Part shown: piece by piece, positions 18,287 to 25,849 of the stretch
Numbering within the stretch: position 1 is the first letter of the stretch
Layout: the number at the start of each line of letters is the position of its first letter
Assembly: GCA_903907865.1 (NCBI GenBank)
Contig: CAIVPR010000005.1
Location: 1 to 64,000, forward strand
DNA: 64,000 nucleotides
Direction: 5' to 3'
From: an uncultured Acidobacteriia bacterium
GTDB taxonomy: Bacteria; Acidobacteriota; Terriglobia; Bryobacterales; Bryobacteraceae
Program-made: the position numbers and the translations under genes
Notes under the pieces: generated by a model
Told to the model about the DNA's origin: nothing
The model's input: only the letters and a program-made list of their open reading frames with translations
Database searches by the model: none

Positions 18287-19882
18287 CTATAGCCCGTTGC
18301 CGGATGGATGCCTTGATACAATCGCCAGTTCGTCCTGGTCCGGCTGTTCGACGGCCTCGCATTTCGTGCCGTCCACTATCATCGTCGCGCGTTTGGCAAC
18401 GGTGTAGGCTGGCCACTGCAACCTCGCGGAACTCGGATTACCGGTCCGCGCGAAGGCCGCCCAAGCGCCGCTGATGCGCTTCGAGAGTTCCTCGGATTCC
18501 GCATGCTCCACAACCCGCATCACCAACGGCAACTCGGCCGTGTGGAACGCGCGCAGCCTGCCCGCGCCGTTGGGGGTGTTCCAGACGAACTGGTAGAGGT
18601 AAACGTTGGCCCCGCCCTGATCCAACTTAAGCGAGGCTTGGATATTGACGTTGTGGCGCGCTCCCCGGTCGCTCGAGATCCGAAAGTACGTGTCCGTCGG
18701 GGTGTCGGCCGGGTGGTCGCGCCGGTAATGGCCTAACAGGGCGTCGACTTCCGTAACCGGGATCCCGGCTTGGATCACCGCGCCCCGCAGACTTGTCGCA
18801 TCGAGATGGAAAAGTGCCTTCCCGGCGGGCGTGCGAGGCGTGAACAGGGTCGACTCGTCCTTGCAATTCCCGATGATCATCGGAATGCCAGCCGATTCCG
18901 AAGGCGCCTTCGGATCCCAGGTCTGATGCGGCAGCGTTTGGCCGTCGACAACCGGGCCCAACCCGCTGCCATTGCCCGCCGCCCAGAGCTTCTCCATTGG
19001 CAGCTTTGCGAAGTCGTCGACCTGGCTTTCCGCCATCCCGGCCTTCTTCAGCACGGCCCGCGCAACCGCGGTCCCGGCCTCCGGCGTGGCCGCTTTCAGC
19101 ATGGAACCGCTCTCGACGATGGCCTTGTGGAACAGCCCGCGAGCCTTGGGCATCGCCATCAGGGCATTGACCTTGCCCCCACCGCCCGATTCGCCCCAGA
19201 TCGTGACGTTGCCCGGATCGCCGCCAAACCGCGAGATGTTGTCGCGGATCCACTCCAGCGCCAGCACCAAGTCGAGATGCCCAACATTGCCGACTTGGTA
19301 CTTCGGGCTCAGACCGCCGACATAGAGATACCCGAAAACGTTGATCCGGTGGTTGACTCCAACCAGAACGACGTCTTGCTCCCGCACCAGCCCGTCGCCG
19401 AACAGCGAGAGCATGCTGCATCCGCCGGTAAACCCGCCGCCGTGCAGGTAACACATCACGGGGCGCTTGCCGCGCGTCCCCGCAGTGAGCACGTTCAGGG
19501 TGAGGCAGTTTTCGCCTTCCTTCTCCAAGGCAAGCTCCGGACGCTCCTTGCCACCCTTGAAGTAACCGCCAATCGTCGGGTTGCTGAACAGGGACGCACC
19601 GTTCTGAAAGCACTTCGGGCCTGGTGCGACGCATTCACGCACGCCGGTCCACTTGGCGGGGTGTCCGGGAGGCAGGAACCTCGAACCGGCGTCGACCGGA
19701 CGCCCGTACGGAATGCCCCGGAAAATCTGGACACCGCGGACGCTGACTCCGCGCACCTTTCCGTGCCTCGTCGCCACGGTCGGCGAGCTACTGTCAGCCC
19801 CGTAGACCGGCGGCAAGCTCAACCCCAATGCCGTGGCCGCACCCGCGCGCCCTAGAAACTCCCTGCGATGAAAGTTGTCCAT
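18287..19882 (-). CDS. Type-B carboxylesterase, Tat-exported
   Basis: This 531-residue alpha/beta-hydrolase belongs to the COesterase (type B) family and would hydrolyse carboxylic esters outside the cytoplasm. A Tat-type leader (FHRREFLGRAGAATALGLSL) begins the protein. The catalytic triad is visible: Ser in GESGGGGKV (the usual GESAGG with Ala replaced by Gly), Glu in NCKDESTLF, and His in RAFHTAELPL. The oxyanion segment is YLHGGGFTGG. It shares its strand with the upstream monohaem cytochrome gene (39 bases apart) but has its own promoter-like sequence. The natural substrate is unknown. Confidence 0.9.
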   Translation of the reverse strand: MDNFHRREFLGRAGAATALGLSLPPVYGADSSSPTVATRHGKVRGVSVRGVQIFRGIPYGRPVDAGSRFLPPGHPAKWTGVRECVAPGPKCFQNGASLFSNPTIGGYFKGGKERPELALEKEGENCLTLNVLTAGTRGKRPVMCYLHGGGFTGGCSMLSLFGDGLVREQDVVLVGVNHRINVFGYLYVGGLSPKYQVGNVGHLDLVLALEWIRDNISRFGGDPGNVTIWGESGGGGKVNALMAMPKARGLFHKAIVESGSMLKAATPEAGTAVARAVLKKAGMAESQVDDFAKLPMEKLWAAGNGSGLGPVVDGQTLPHQTWDPKAPSESAGIPMIIGNCKDESTLFTPRTPAGKALFHLDATSLRGAVIQAGIPVTEVDALLGHYRRDHPADTPTDTYFRISSDRGARHNVNIQASLKLDQGGANVYLYQFVWNTPNGAGRLRAFHTAELPLVMRVVEHAESEELSKRISGAWAAFARTGNPSSARLQWPAYTVAKRATMIVDGTKCEAVEQPDQDELAIVSRHPSGNGL

Positions 19883-19896
19883 ACAGCTTCACAGGG

Positions 19897-19924
19897 AGTA
19901 TATCGCTACACGCGCCGCGTTCAA
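19897..19924 (-). promoter_or_regulatory. Sigma-70-type promoter of the carboxylesterase gene
   Basis: On the minus strand TTGAAC (19924-19919) is followed after 16 bases by TATACT (19902-19897); each matches the consensus at five of six positions. The start codon at 19882 is 14 bases downstream of the -10 box, giving a leader of only about 8 bases. The -35 box overlaps the last codons of the cytochrome gene. Confidence 0.5.
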
Positions 19925-20445
19925 AAGAGTTCGTCGGACGAAACCTCTTTCGCCTTGCCCGTGGCAACGAACTTCAGGTAGCCAATGATGTCGGCCAACT
20001 CCTCGGGCGCATACTTGGCGACGGTCGGTGGATGGCACCATTCGGAACTGGAACGGACCACGACCGTATCGGCGGGCTTAAGTTTCAACAGCACAGCCGG
20101 TATCCTGCTCAGATCGAAGATCTCCCAGGTGTCAGCAGTCTTCTGCTTCTCAATGCCGGGGAAGGTCCGCCCGTTGGGCAGCTTGAAGTCCTGCACATAG
20201 GCGGTCGCCGTCATCAGGATCGTAGTCGCCAAGCCGCGCGGCCCAACGACCGCCGCCAGTTTCGTGATGTCCGGCCCGACCGCGATTCCCTGCCCTTCCA
20301 ACGAGTGGCAGGTCGCGCAGGCAATCCCCTTCTTCGAATGGAGAAATACCTGACGTCCGCGCTCGACCTGGGCCAAGGCGGCGTCGCCCTCCGCCCTCAA
20401 GAGCGTGGCCCCGGATAGGAGCATGCAGATCAAAGTACGTTTCAT
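19921..20445 (-). CDS. Exported monohaem c-type cytochrome
   Basis: A 174-residue protein with a Sec signal peptide (MKRTLICMLLSGATLLRA) and one haem-c motif CATCH (Cys43-His47) preceded by RGRQVFLHSKKGIA. This type resembles the haem domain attached to, or accompanying, PVC/acidobacterial dehydrogenase-like proteins. The start at 20445 is supported by GAGGAGG just upstream. A C-terminal YAPEELADIIGYLKF helix is typical of class I cytochromes. It is divergent from the acetoacetyl-CoA synthetase gene across a 293-base gap. Its electron partner is not evident. Confidence 0.85.
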   Translation of the reverse strand: MKRTLICMLLSGATLLRAEGDAALAQVERGRQVFLHSKKGIACATCHSLEGQGIAVGPDITKLAAVVGPRGLATTILMTATAYVQDFKLPNGRTFPGIEKQKTADTWEIFDLSRIPAVLLKLKPADTVVVRSSSEWCHPPTVAKYAPEELADIIGYLKFVATGKAKEVSSDELF

Positions 20446-20561
20446 GGGAACCTCCTCGAACGGGGTAGTGCGACGCACGACCTTGGCCAAACCTGCAACC
20501 GCCTATTTCTCAACGATTTCCGGGACGACTCCCACCCAGACCGGTGCGCGCCCTTCACCCG

Positions 20562-20581
20562 ATTGCGCGGGTTCGCGCAAT
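20562..20581. promoter_or_regulatory. Inverted repeat in the divergent cytochrome/aacS gap
   Basis: ATTGCGCG-GGTT-CGCGCAAT is a perfect 8-base-pair inverted repeat with a 4-base centre, about 117 bases before the cytochrome start and 157 bases before the aacS start. It has the shape of a dimeric-regulator site. The rest of the 293-base gap shows nothing else recognisable, apart from a TAGAGT box 7 bases before the aacS GTG. Confidence 0.35.
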
Positions 20582-20738
20582 TAGCGCAGTTGATGAGGTC
20601 ATCGTCGCCAGCCGCCGTGTTCGTCGCACTCGACCCGAACGTCCGGATACCCTCATCCTCTTGGGGTCTATGGACATCGGTTCGGGCACGTACCCGGGAT
20701 TCAAGGCCGCCACCAAACAACGGCGATAGAGTGGTGGT

Positions 20739-22679
20739 GTGCCGGATCACCCCATTTGGTCGCCCAACCCCGCCCGCATCGCAGCCAGCAACCTCAAGGC
20801 CTTCGCCGACACCAACGGGACATTCGGGGACTACCCCGCCCTCCATCAATGGTCGATCAAGCATCCAGACATCTTCTGGTTGGGGCTTTGGGAGTTCTGC
20901 GGTGTAGTCGGCGAGCCAGGAAACACGGTACTCGCCGACGGCGACAAGATGCCCGGCGCGCGCTGGTTCCCGGATGCGCGACTGAACTTCGCTGAAAATC
21001 TCCTGCGGCGACGCGACGACGCCGACGCCGTCGTCTTCCGGGGCGAGGACCGGGTCCAACGGCGGCTCTCGCACGCGGAACTCTACGATGAAGTGGCACG
21101 CATGGCCGCAGCCTTCACCGGGGCCGGAGTTGAAATCGGTGACCGGATCGCGGCATGGCTGCCGAACATGCCCGAAGCATTGATTGGCATGCTGGCCGCG
21201 GCGAGCATCGGGGCCATTTTCTCGTCCTGTTCGCCGGATTTCGGAGTCGAGGGCGTCGTGGACCGTTTCGGCCAGATCCAGCCCAAGATCCTGATCGCCG
21301 CCGACGGCTACTTCTACAACGGAAAGACCGTCCCCCTCCTCCAGAAACTCGGGCAGATTGTGGAACGGCTGCCAACACTGGAGAAGGTCTTGGTCGTACC
21401 CTACGCAGGTCAACTGGACGGACTCGGCGAGATCCCCAAAGCGCAATGGATCGCCGACTTCCTCCGGCCCCACTCCGACACCACCGAAATCACCTTCCGC
21501 AGGCTGCCGTTCGACCACCCGCTCTACATCCTCTACTCGTCGGGCACCACCGGCATCCCCAAGTGCCTCGTCCACGGTGCCGGCGGTACCCTGCTGCAGC
21601 ATCTCAAGGAGCATCAGCTCCACGGAGACATCAAGCCTGGCGACCGTCTGTTCTATTTCACGACCTGCGGCTGGATGATGTGGAATTGGCTCGTAACCGG
21701 ACTCGCTTCGGGTGCAGCCTTGATGCTCTACGACGGATCTCCGTTCCTGCATGACGGCCGCGTCCTCTTCGATTTCGCCGAGCAGGAGCGCTTTACCCAC
21801 TTCGGCACTTCGCCCAAGTTCCTCGCCGCCTGCGCCAAGGCCGGATTGAGTCCAGTCGACACCCACCAGTTCCCCGCCCTGCGCACGGTCTTTTCCACCG
21901 GGAGCCCCCTCACCCCCGAAGGTTTCGACTACGTCTACGAGGCAATCAAACACGACGTACACCTCGCCTCGATCTCCGGCGGCACCGACATCGTGGCCGC
22001 CTTCGTCGGCGGCTCCCTGATCGACCCGGTTTGGCGCGGTGAGATCCAACGCCCCAACCTCGGCATGGCCGTCGACGTCTTCGACGAGCACGGGCATCCG
22101 CTCCCAACCGGGCGCGGCGAATTGGTCTGCACCAAGCCCTTCCCGTCCATGCCGCTCGGCTTTCTCAACGACCCCCACGGTACGCGCTACCGGGCGGCCT
22201 ACTTCGACCGCTTTCCTGGAGTCTGGGCCCACGGGGACTTCGCCGAGTTCACCGAACACGGCGGCATACTGATCCACGGACGGTCCGATGCCGTCCTGAA
22301 TCCCGGCGGCGTCCGGATCGGCACCGCCGAAATCTATCGGCAAGTCGAACGCTTGCCCGAAATCCTCGAGTCCATCGCCATCGGGCAGCAATGGGACGGC
22401 GACGTGCGCGTCGTGCTGTTCGTCCGGCTGCGTGATGGGGCTGCGTTGGACGAAAACCTGCGGACGCGAATCAGGACCGCTGTCCGCGAGGGGACCACGC
22501 CACGCCACGTTCCAGCCAAGATCGTCGCGGTGGCGGACATCCCCCGCACCAAGTCGGGCAAGCTCGTGGAACTGGCGGTGCGCGACATTGTGCACGGGCG
22601 TCCGGTCGGCAACCGCGAAGCGATGGCCAATCCAGAAGCACTGGACCTCTACCAAAACTTGGACGAACTTCAGCACTGA
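20739..22679 (+). CDS. aacS: Acetoacetate-CoA ligase (acetoacetyl-CoA synthetase)
   Basis: This 646-residue ANL-superfamily enzyme makes acetoacetyl-CoA from acetoacetate, ATP and CoA, allowing use of ketone bodies or polyhydroxybutyrate breakdown products. The N-terminus [20 protein letters not shown] and the [14 protein letters not shown] block are diagnostic for acetoacetyl-CoA synthetase as opposed to acetyl-CoA synthetase. The ATP-binding motif is [12 protein letters not shown], and RTKSGKLVE near the C-terminus carries the catalytic lysine. The length fits the family (about 650). Translation starts at GTG 20739. No neighbouring gene is obviously linked to ketone metabolism. Confidence 0.92.
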   Translation: MPDHPIWSPNPARIAASNLKAFADTNGTFGDYPALHQWSIKHPDIFWLGLWEFCGVVGEPGNTVLADGDKMPGARWFPDARLNFAENLLRRRDDADAVVFRGEDRVQRRLSHAELYDEVARMAAAFTGAGVEIGDRIAAWLPNMPEALIGMLAAASIGAIFSSCSPDFGVEGVVDRFGQIQPKILIAADGYFYNGKTVPLLQKLGQIVERLPTLEKVLVVPYAGQLDGLGEIPKAQWIADFLRPHSDTTEITFRRLPFDHPLYILYSSGTTGIPKCLVHGAGGTLLQHLKEHQLHGDIKPGDRLFYFTTCGWMMWNWLVTGLASGAALMLYDGSPFLHDGRVLFDFAEQERFTHFGTSPKFLAACAKAGLSPVDTHQFPALRTVFSTGSPLTPEGFDYVYEAIKHDVHLASISGGTDIVAAFVGGSLIDPVWRGEIQRPNLGMAVDVFDEHGHPLPTGRGELVCTKPFPSMPLGFLNDPHGTRYRAAYFDRFPGVWAHGDFAEFTEHGGILIHGRSDAVLNPGGVRIGTAEIYRQVERLPEILESIAIGQQWDGDVRVVLFVRLRDGAALDENLRTRIRTAVREGTTPRHVPAKIVAVADIPRTKSGKLVELAVRDIVHGRPVGNREAMANPEALDLYQNLDELQH

Positions 22680-22686
22680 CGCGTCC

Positions 22687-23700
22687 CTACAACCCCGCCG
22701 CCGCAACCTGTTGGCGCAGGGAACGCGACCGGTTCAACGCAAAGTCGTTCAACCTGCTCGAAACGTCGTCTGGATTGCTGAACGTCGCCAGCGGAAACAG
22801 ATTCCACGTGGGAGAGGCTGGAACCATCACCTCCCGATCGCGCACGGTAATCGCGTGCTCTATCCGCGCTCCGGCGATGCGGGCAATCTCCGCCGCAATG
22901 TGCGCCTCGTGGGTTTCCCGCTCCATCAATATGAGGAGGCAGGGCCCGCGCCATCGGAACAACTGGTCGCCGGGCTGGAGATACTGGCCGATCTGCTGGC
23001 TTAGCAGCAGCAACAAGTCGTCCCCGGCCTTGAAGCCGAAGCGCAGGTTGATTGTTTCCATGCGGTCCAACGCGAAAGCGGCCACGTAGCAATTGCTCCG
23101 CCTCTTCCAACGCGAGGAAATCACACCCATTGCATACGTAGCGTCCGGAAGGCCGGTCACATGGTCGCTTTCAATGTCCGGGTAGGTCGGTGTCCGACCG
23201 CCCCGTGCCTTGTCTGAAAACACGGTTTCCTTCTTCATGTCGGCCACGCACGCCGACAGGCGGAATCGCGCCGCCGCAATCTCCTCGACACGCGTCGCCG
23301 CCGCGATGTCGCGCTCGATCTCCTTGACCCTCAGCATCATGCCGGGCTTGGCACCCGACATCTCCAACAACGATTCCGACAGCAGGCCGATCACCGACTC
23401 GACCTCGTTCTGCCGGGCCTTCAGTTGCAAGTGGACGCCGTCGTGGTGCTCTTCCAGCAACCGGATCGCGGAAATGGCGGTCAGCATCGCGCTGTCCTCG
23501 TCGTCGGCACGGTCAAACTCCGCTCGTAGCTTGCGGATGCCGTCCTGGAAAGAATTGAAGGCTACGGGGTCGTACTCGAAACCATGCAACGAAATTCCCT
23601 GCAGCAATACCGACACGATGCGGCCCAACGCCTCGGCCTGCTTTTCCCCTTGGGTATTGCGTCCGCGCTGCGACCATTGAAACGGCGACAAAGTCTTCAT
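22687..23700 (-). CDS. Protein with a degenerate GGDEF-like C-terminal domain
   Basis: A 337-residue cytoplasmic protein. The N-terminal half (1-170) is helical and charged and not recognised. Residues 179-260 follow the GGDEF fold: DHVTGLPDA matches the usual DxLTGLxN opening, and VAAFALDRMETINLRFGFKAGDDLLLLLSQ matches the metal/helix region. Where the GG(D/E)EF active loop should be, the sequence is RGPCL (251-255), so diguanylate cyclase activity is very unlikely. It may bind GTP or c-di-GMP or act as a scaffold. It ends 7 bases from aacS (convergent) and diverges from the radical SAM gene. Confidence 0.7.
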   Translation of the reverse strand: MKTLSPFQWSQRGRNTQGEKQAEALGRIVSVLLQGISLHGFEYDPVAFNSFQDGIRKLRAEFDRADDEDSAMLTAISAIRLLEEHHDGVHLQLKARQNEVESVIGLLSESLLEMSGAKPGMMLRVKEIERDIAAATRVEEIAAARFRLSACVADMKKETVFSDKARGGRTPTYPDIESDHVTGLPDATYAMGVISSRWKRRSNCYVAAFALDRMETINLRFGFKAGDDLLLLLSQQIGQYLQPGDQLFRWRGPCLLILMERETHEAHIAAEIARIAGARIEHAITVRDREVMVPASPTWNLFPLATFSNPDDVSSRLNDFALNRSRSLRQQVAAAGL

Positions 23701-23871
23701 GACCCGCTTGCGGCCCTTCCTGCCGCTGGTTAAATGATCGGCGGAAGGCACGGAAAACTTTAGGGGCAAGACATAATTTCCGGGCGGAATCGCACCTGCC
23801 GACCCGCACAAAGCCTCGTCCCCGCCGCTGGCTCCGTTTTGCCCATATGGTCTAATGAAAGATTGTCCTCC

Positions 23872-24912
23872 ATGCCAACTCTTGGGACTAGCCTCCGGAG
23901 AAACGCCCTCGACGCGTCCCGCCGTCTGCGGGAATGGGGCATGGTCGCGAGCGGCATCGTCGACACCAGCCATCCGGTCCTCGCCCATATCATTCCCACC
24001 CGCCGCTGCAACCTTTCGTGCACCTACTGCAACGAGTACGACGATTTTTCCAAGCCCGTCCCCACCGATGAGTTGCTCCGCCGCATCGGCCACCTCGGTC
24101 GCCTCGGCACCAGCGTCATCGCCTTCAGCGGCGGCGAACCCCTGCTGCACCCCGATCTCGACGACCTCATCGTCGCCATCCGCAAGACCGGTGCAATCGC
24201 CGGCATGATCACCAACGGCTATCTGCTCAATGCCGACCGCATCAAGCGCCTCAACAAGGCCGGCCTCGACCACATGCAGATCTCCATCGACAACGTCACC
24301 CCCGACGACGTTTCGAAGAAGAGCCTCAAAACCCTCGACCTCCGCCTCCAGTGGCTCGCCGAGCATGCCGACTTCCACGTCAACATCAACTCGGTCGTCG
24401 GCGGCGGCATCCACAACCCCCACGACGCCGTAGTCGTCGCCAAGCGCGCCGTGGAACTCGGTTTCACCTCCACCGTCGGCATCATCCATGACTCCGACGG
24501 CCAACTCCAACCCCTCTCGGAAACCGAACAAAACATCTTCCTGCAAGTCCGCGACATGGGCAAGAAGAACTACGCCCGCCTGAACTACTTCCAGGACAAC
24601 ATCGCGCACGGCAAGGAAAACGACTGGAAGTGCCGCGCGGGTGCGCGCTACCTCTACGTTTGCGAGAACGGCCTCGTACATTACTGTTCGCAGCAGCGAG
24701 GCTATCCGGGCGTGCCCTTGGCCAGCTACACCAAGGCCGACATCGACCGCGAATTCATCACCCAAAAAAGCTGCGCCCCCCGCTGCACCGTCGCCTGCGT
24801 CCACTATACGTCGCACATGGACTTCTGGCGCGCCCCGCAGACCCTGCCCCCGGTCCCGCCCCCCGGCCAAGCCTCGGGCAACGACAAACTGGTCCAACTC
24901 CAAGTCCGCTGA
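23872..24912 (+). CDS. Radical SAM protein with C-terminal cysteine cluster
   Basis: The 346-residue protein has the canonical CxxxCxxC motif in RRCNLSCTYCNEYDD that binds the SAM-cleaving [4Fe-4S] cluster, and the GGEP motif in AFSGGEPLLHPDL. The C-terminal part contains further cysteines (WKCRAGARYLYVCENGLVHYC and KSCAPRCTVACVHY) arranged like a SPASM/twitch auxiliary-cluster domain. Such proteins often modify peptides or catalyse dehydrogenation, but no peptide substrate is recognisable nearby. ATG 23872 is preferred over an upstream TTG at 23839. The gene is divergent from the GGDEF-like gene, with 171 bases between them. Confidence 0.8.
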   Translation: MPTLGTSLRRNALDASRRLREWGMVASGIVDTSHPVLAHIIPTRRCNLSCTYCNEYDDFSKPVPTDELLRRIGHLGRLGTSVIAFSGGEPLLHPDLDDLIVAIRKTGAIAGMITNGYLLNADRIKRLNKAGLDHMQISIDNVTPDDVSKKSLKTLDLRLQWLAEHADFHVNINSVVGGGIHNPHDAVVVAKRAVELGFTSTVGIIHDSDGQLQPLSETEQNIFLQVRDMGKKNYARLNYFQDNIAHGKENDWKCRAGARYLYVCENGLVHYCSQQRGYPGVPLASYTKADIDREFITQKSCAPRCTVACVHYTSHMDFWRAPQTLPPVPPPGQASGNDKLVQLQVR

Positions 24913-24936
24913 CCTTCGCCCGGTCCGCACTGCGAA

Positions 24937-24967
24937 CTCTGCGTGCAGTTCCTCTGCGTACTCTGCG
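24937..24967. repeat. Short CTCTGCG intergenic repeats
   Basis: The heptamer CTCTGCG occurs at 24937, 24952 and 24961, and a partial copy (CTGCG) near 24930, in the 190-base gap between the radical SAM gene and the KSTGP gene. Similar CTCTGCGT-type degenerate repeats occur between genes of several phyla. No hairpin or gene is evident here. Confidence 0.4.
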
Positions 24968-25074
24968 AGAACCTCATTTCGCAAATCCGCCCCCGTCCGC
25001 ACCTCTCGGTCACAAGAATTTTTCCGAATCGAATCAATAACTTAACTCCCCTTCTGCTTGGAATCCACCGGGTG

Positions 25075-25094
25075 CCGTGTTAAACCAGACACGG
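25075..25094 (+). promoter_or_regulatory. Hairpin just upstream of the KSTGP gene start
   Basis: CCGTGT-TAAACCAG-ACACGG can form a 6-base-pair stem, extendable by GTG/CAC with a small bulge. Its 3' arm overlaps CGGAG, the only ribosome-site-like sequence before the ATG at 25104, so folding could mask the site. Confidence 0.3.
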
Positions 25095-25103
25095 AGCACG
25101 CCC

Positions 25104-25820
25104 ATGTCCACACCCAAGCAAATCGCCGCCAACCGCACCAACGCCACCAAATCCACCGGCCCGCGCACGACCGCCGGGAAACAGAAGGTAGCCGTCAACG
25201 CACTCCGCCACGGCCTAACCGGGCGCACCGTCGTCCTACCCGCCGACGACCTCGAACTCTACCGCACCCACGTCAAGACCCTAACCGCCTCCCTCAAGCC
25301 CGAAACTCCCGAGGAAATCCAACTCGCGGCCCTCATCGCCGACAACTACTGGCGCCTCCAGCGCGTCCAGTCGATCGAGGATGGCATCTTCGCCCTCCAA
25401 TACGCCGAGGACGAAACCCTCGCCACCAACCCCCAAGCCAACGCCACGCTGAACCAGGCGAAGGCCTACCTGGCCCACTCGAAGGAAATCGAACGCCTGA
25501 CCCTCTACGAGTCCCGCATCCACCGAGCCATCAAATCCGCCACCGCCCGCCTCGACAAACTCCAATCCGACCGCCGAACCGCCCGCGCCGCAGCCCTCGA
25601 GCAGGCCGTCCTCCTAGCCCGCCTCAATGCCGGGCCGCAGCCGCTGGATTCCGCAGTCGCATCGCCGGACTTATCCCAGCACTCACCGCAGACCGATCCC
25701 CCCGGCCAAGGCTTTGAATTTTCACCCGCCGAAATCGCCCAAGCCATCCAACTCGAAGACGCCCGCGCCGCCGCCCGCCACATCCCCAAACTAGCCCCAA
25801 TACTCGCGAAAGCCGCCTGA
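25104..25820 (+). CDS. Acidobacterial KSTGP-motif protein of unknown function
   Basis: A soluble 238-residue protein that begins MSTPKQIAANRTNATKSTG and continues with PRTTAGKQKVAVNALRHGL. This N-terminal block is a recurring signature of an unnamed protein family that I associate with Acidobacteria and some Planctomycetes. The rest is largely helical and rich in Ala, Glu, Arg and Gln (for example ERLTLYESRIHRAIKSATARL), consistent with a coiled or helical-bundle structure. Pro/Gln-rich linker sequence lies near residues 185-210. There is no signal peptide or membrane segment. Function is unknown; a relation to mobile or defence-associated genes is not demonstrated here. Confidence 0.75.
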   Translation: MSTPKQIAANRTNATKSTGPRTTAGKQKVAVNALRHGLTGRTVVLPADDLELYRTHVKTLTASLKPETPEEIQLAALIADNYWRLQRVQSIEDGIFALQYAEDETLATNPQANATLNQAKAYLAHSKEIERLTLYESRIHRAIKSATARLDKLQSDRRTARAAALEQAVLLARLNAGPQPLDSAVASPDLSQHSPQTDPPGQGFEFSPAEIAQAIQLEDARAAARHIPKLAPILAKAA

Positions 25821-25849
25821 CCCACGCCAGCGGTAGAATAAAAACGACC

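Noticed and set aside
20442-22706. Very long open frame antisense to the acetoacetyl-CoA synthetase gene
   Set aside because: It mirrors the strong codon bias of the real gene, has low-complexity Gly/Val/Glu-rich sequence and no recognisable domain.
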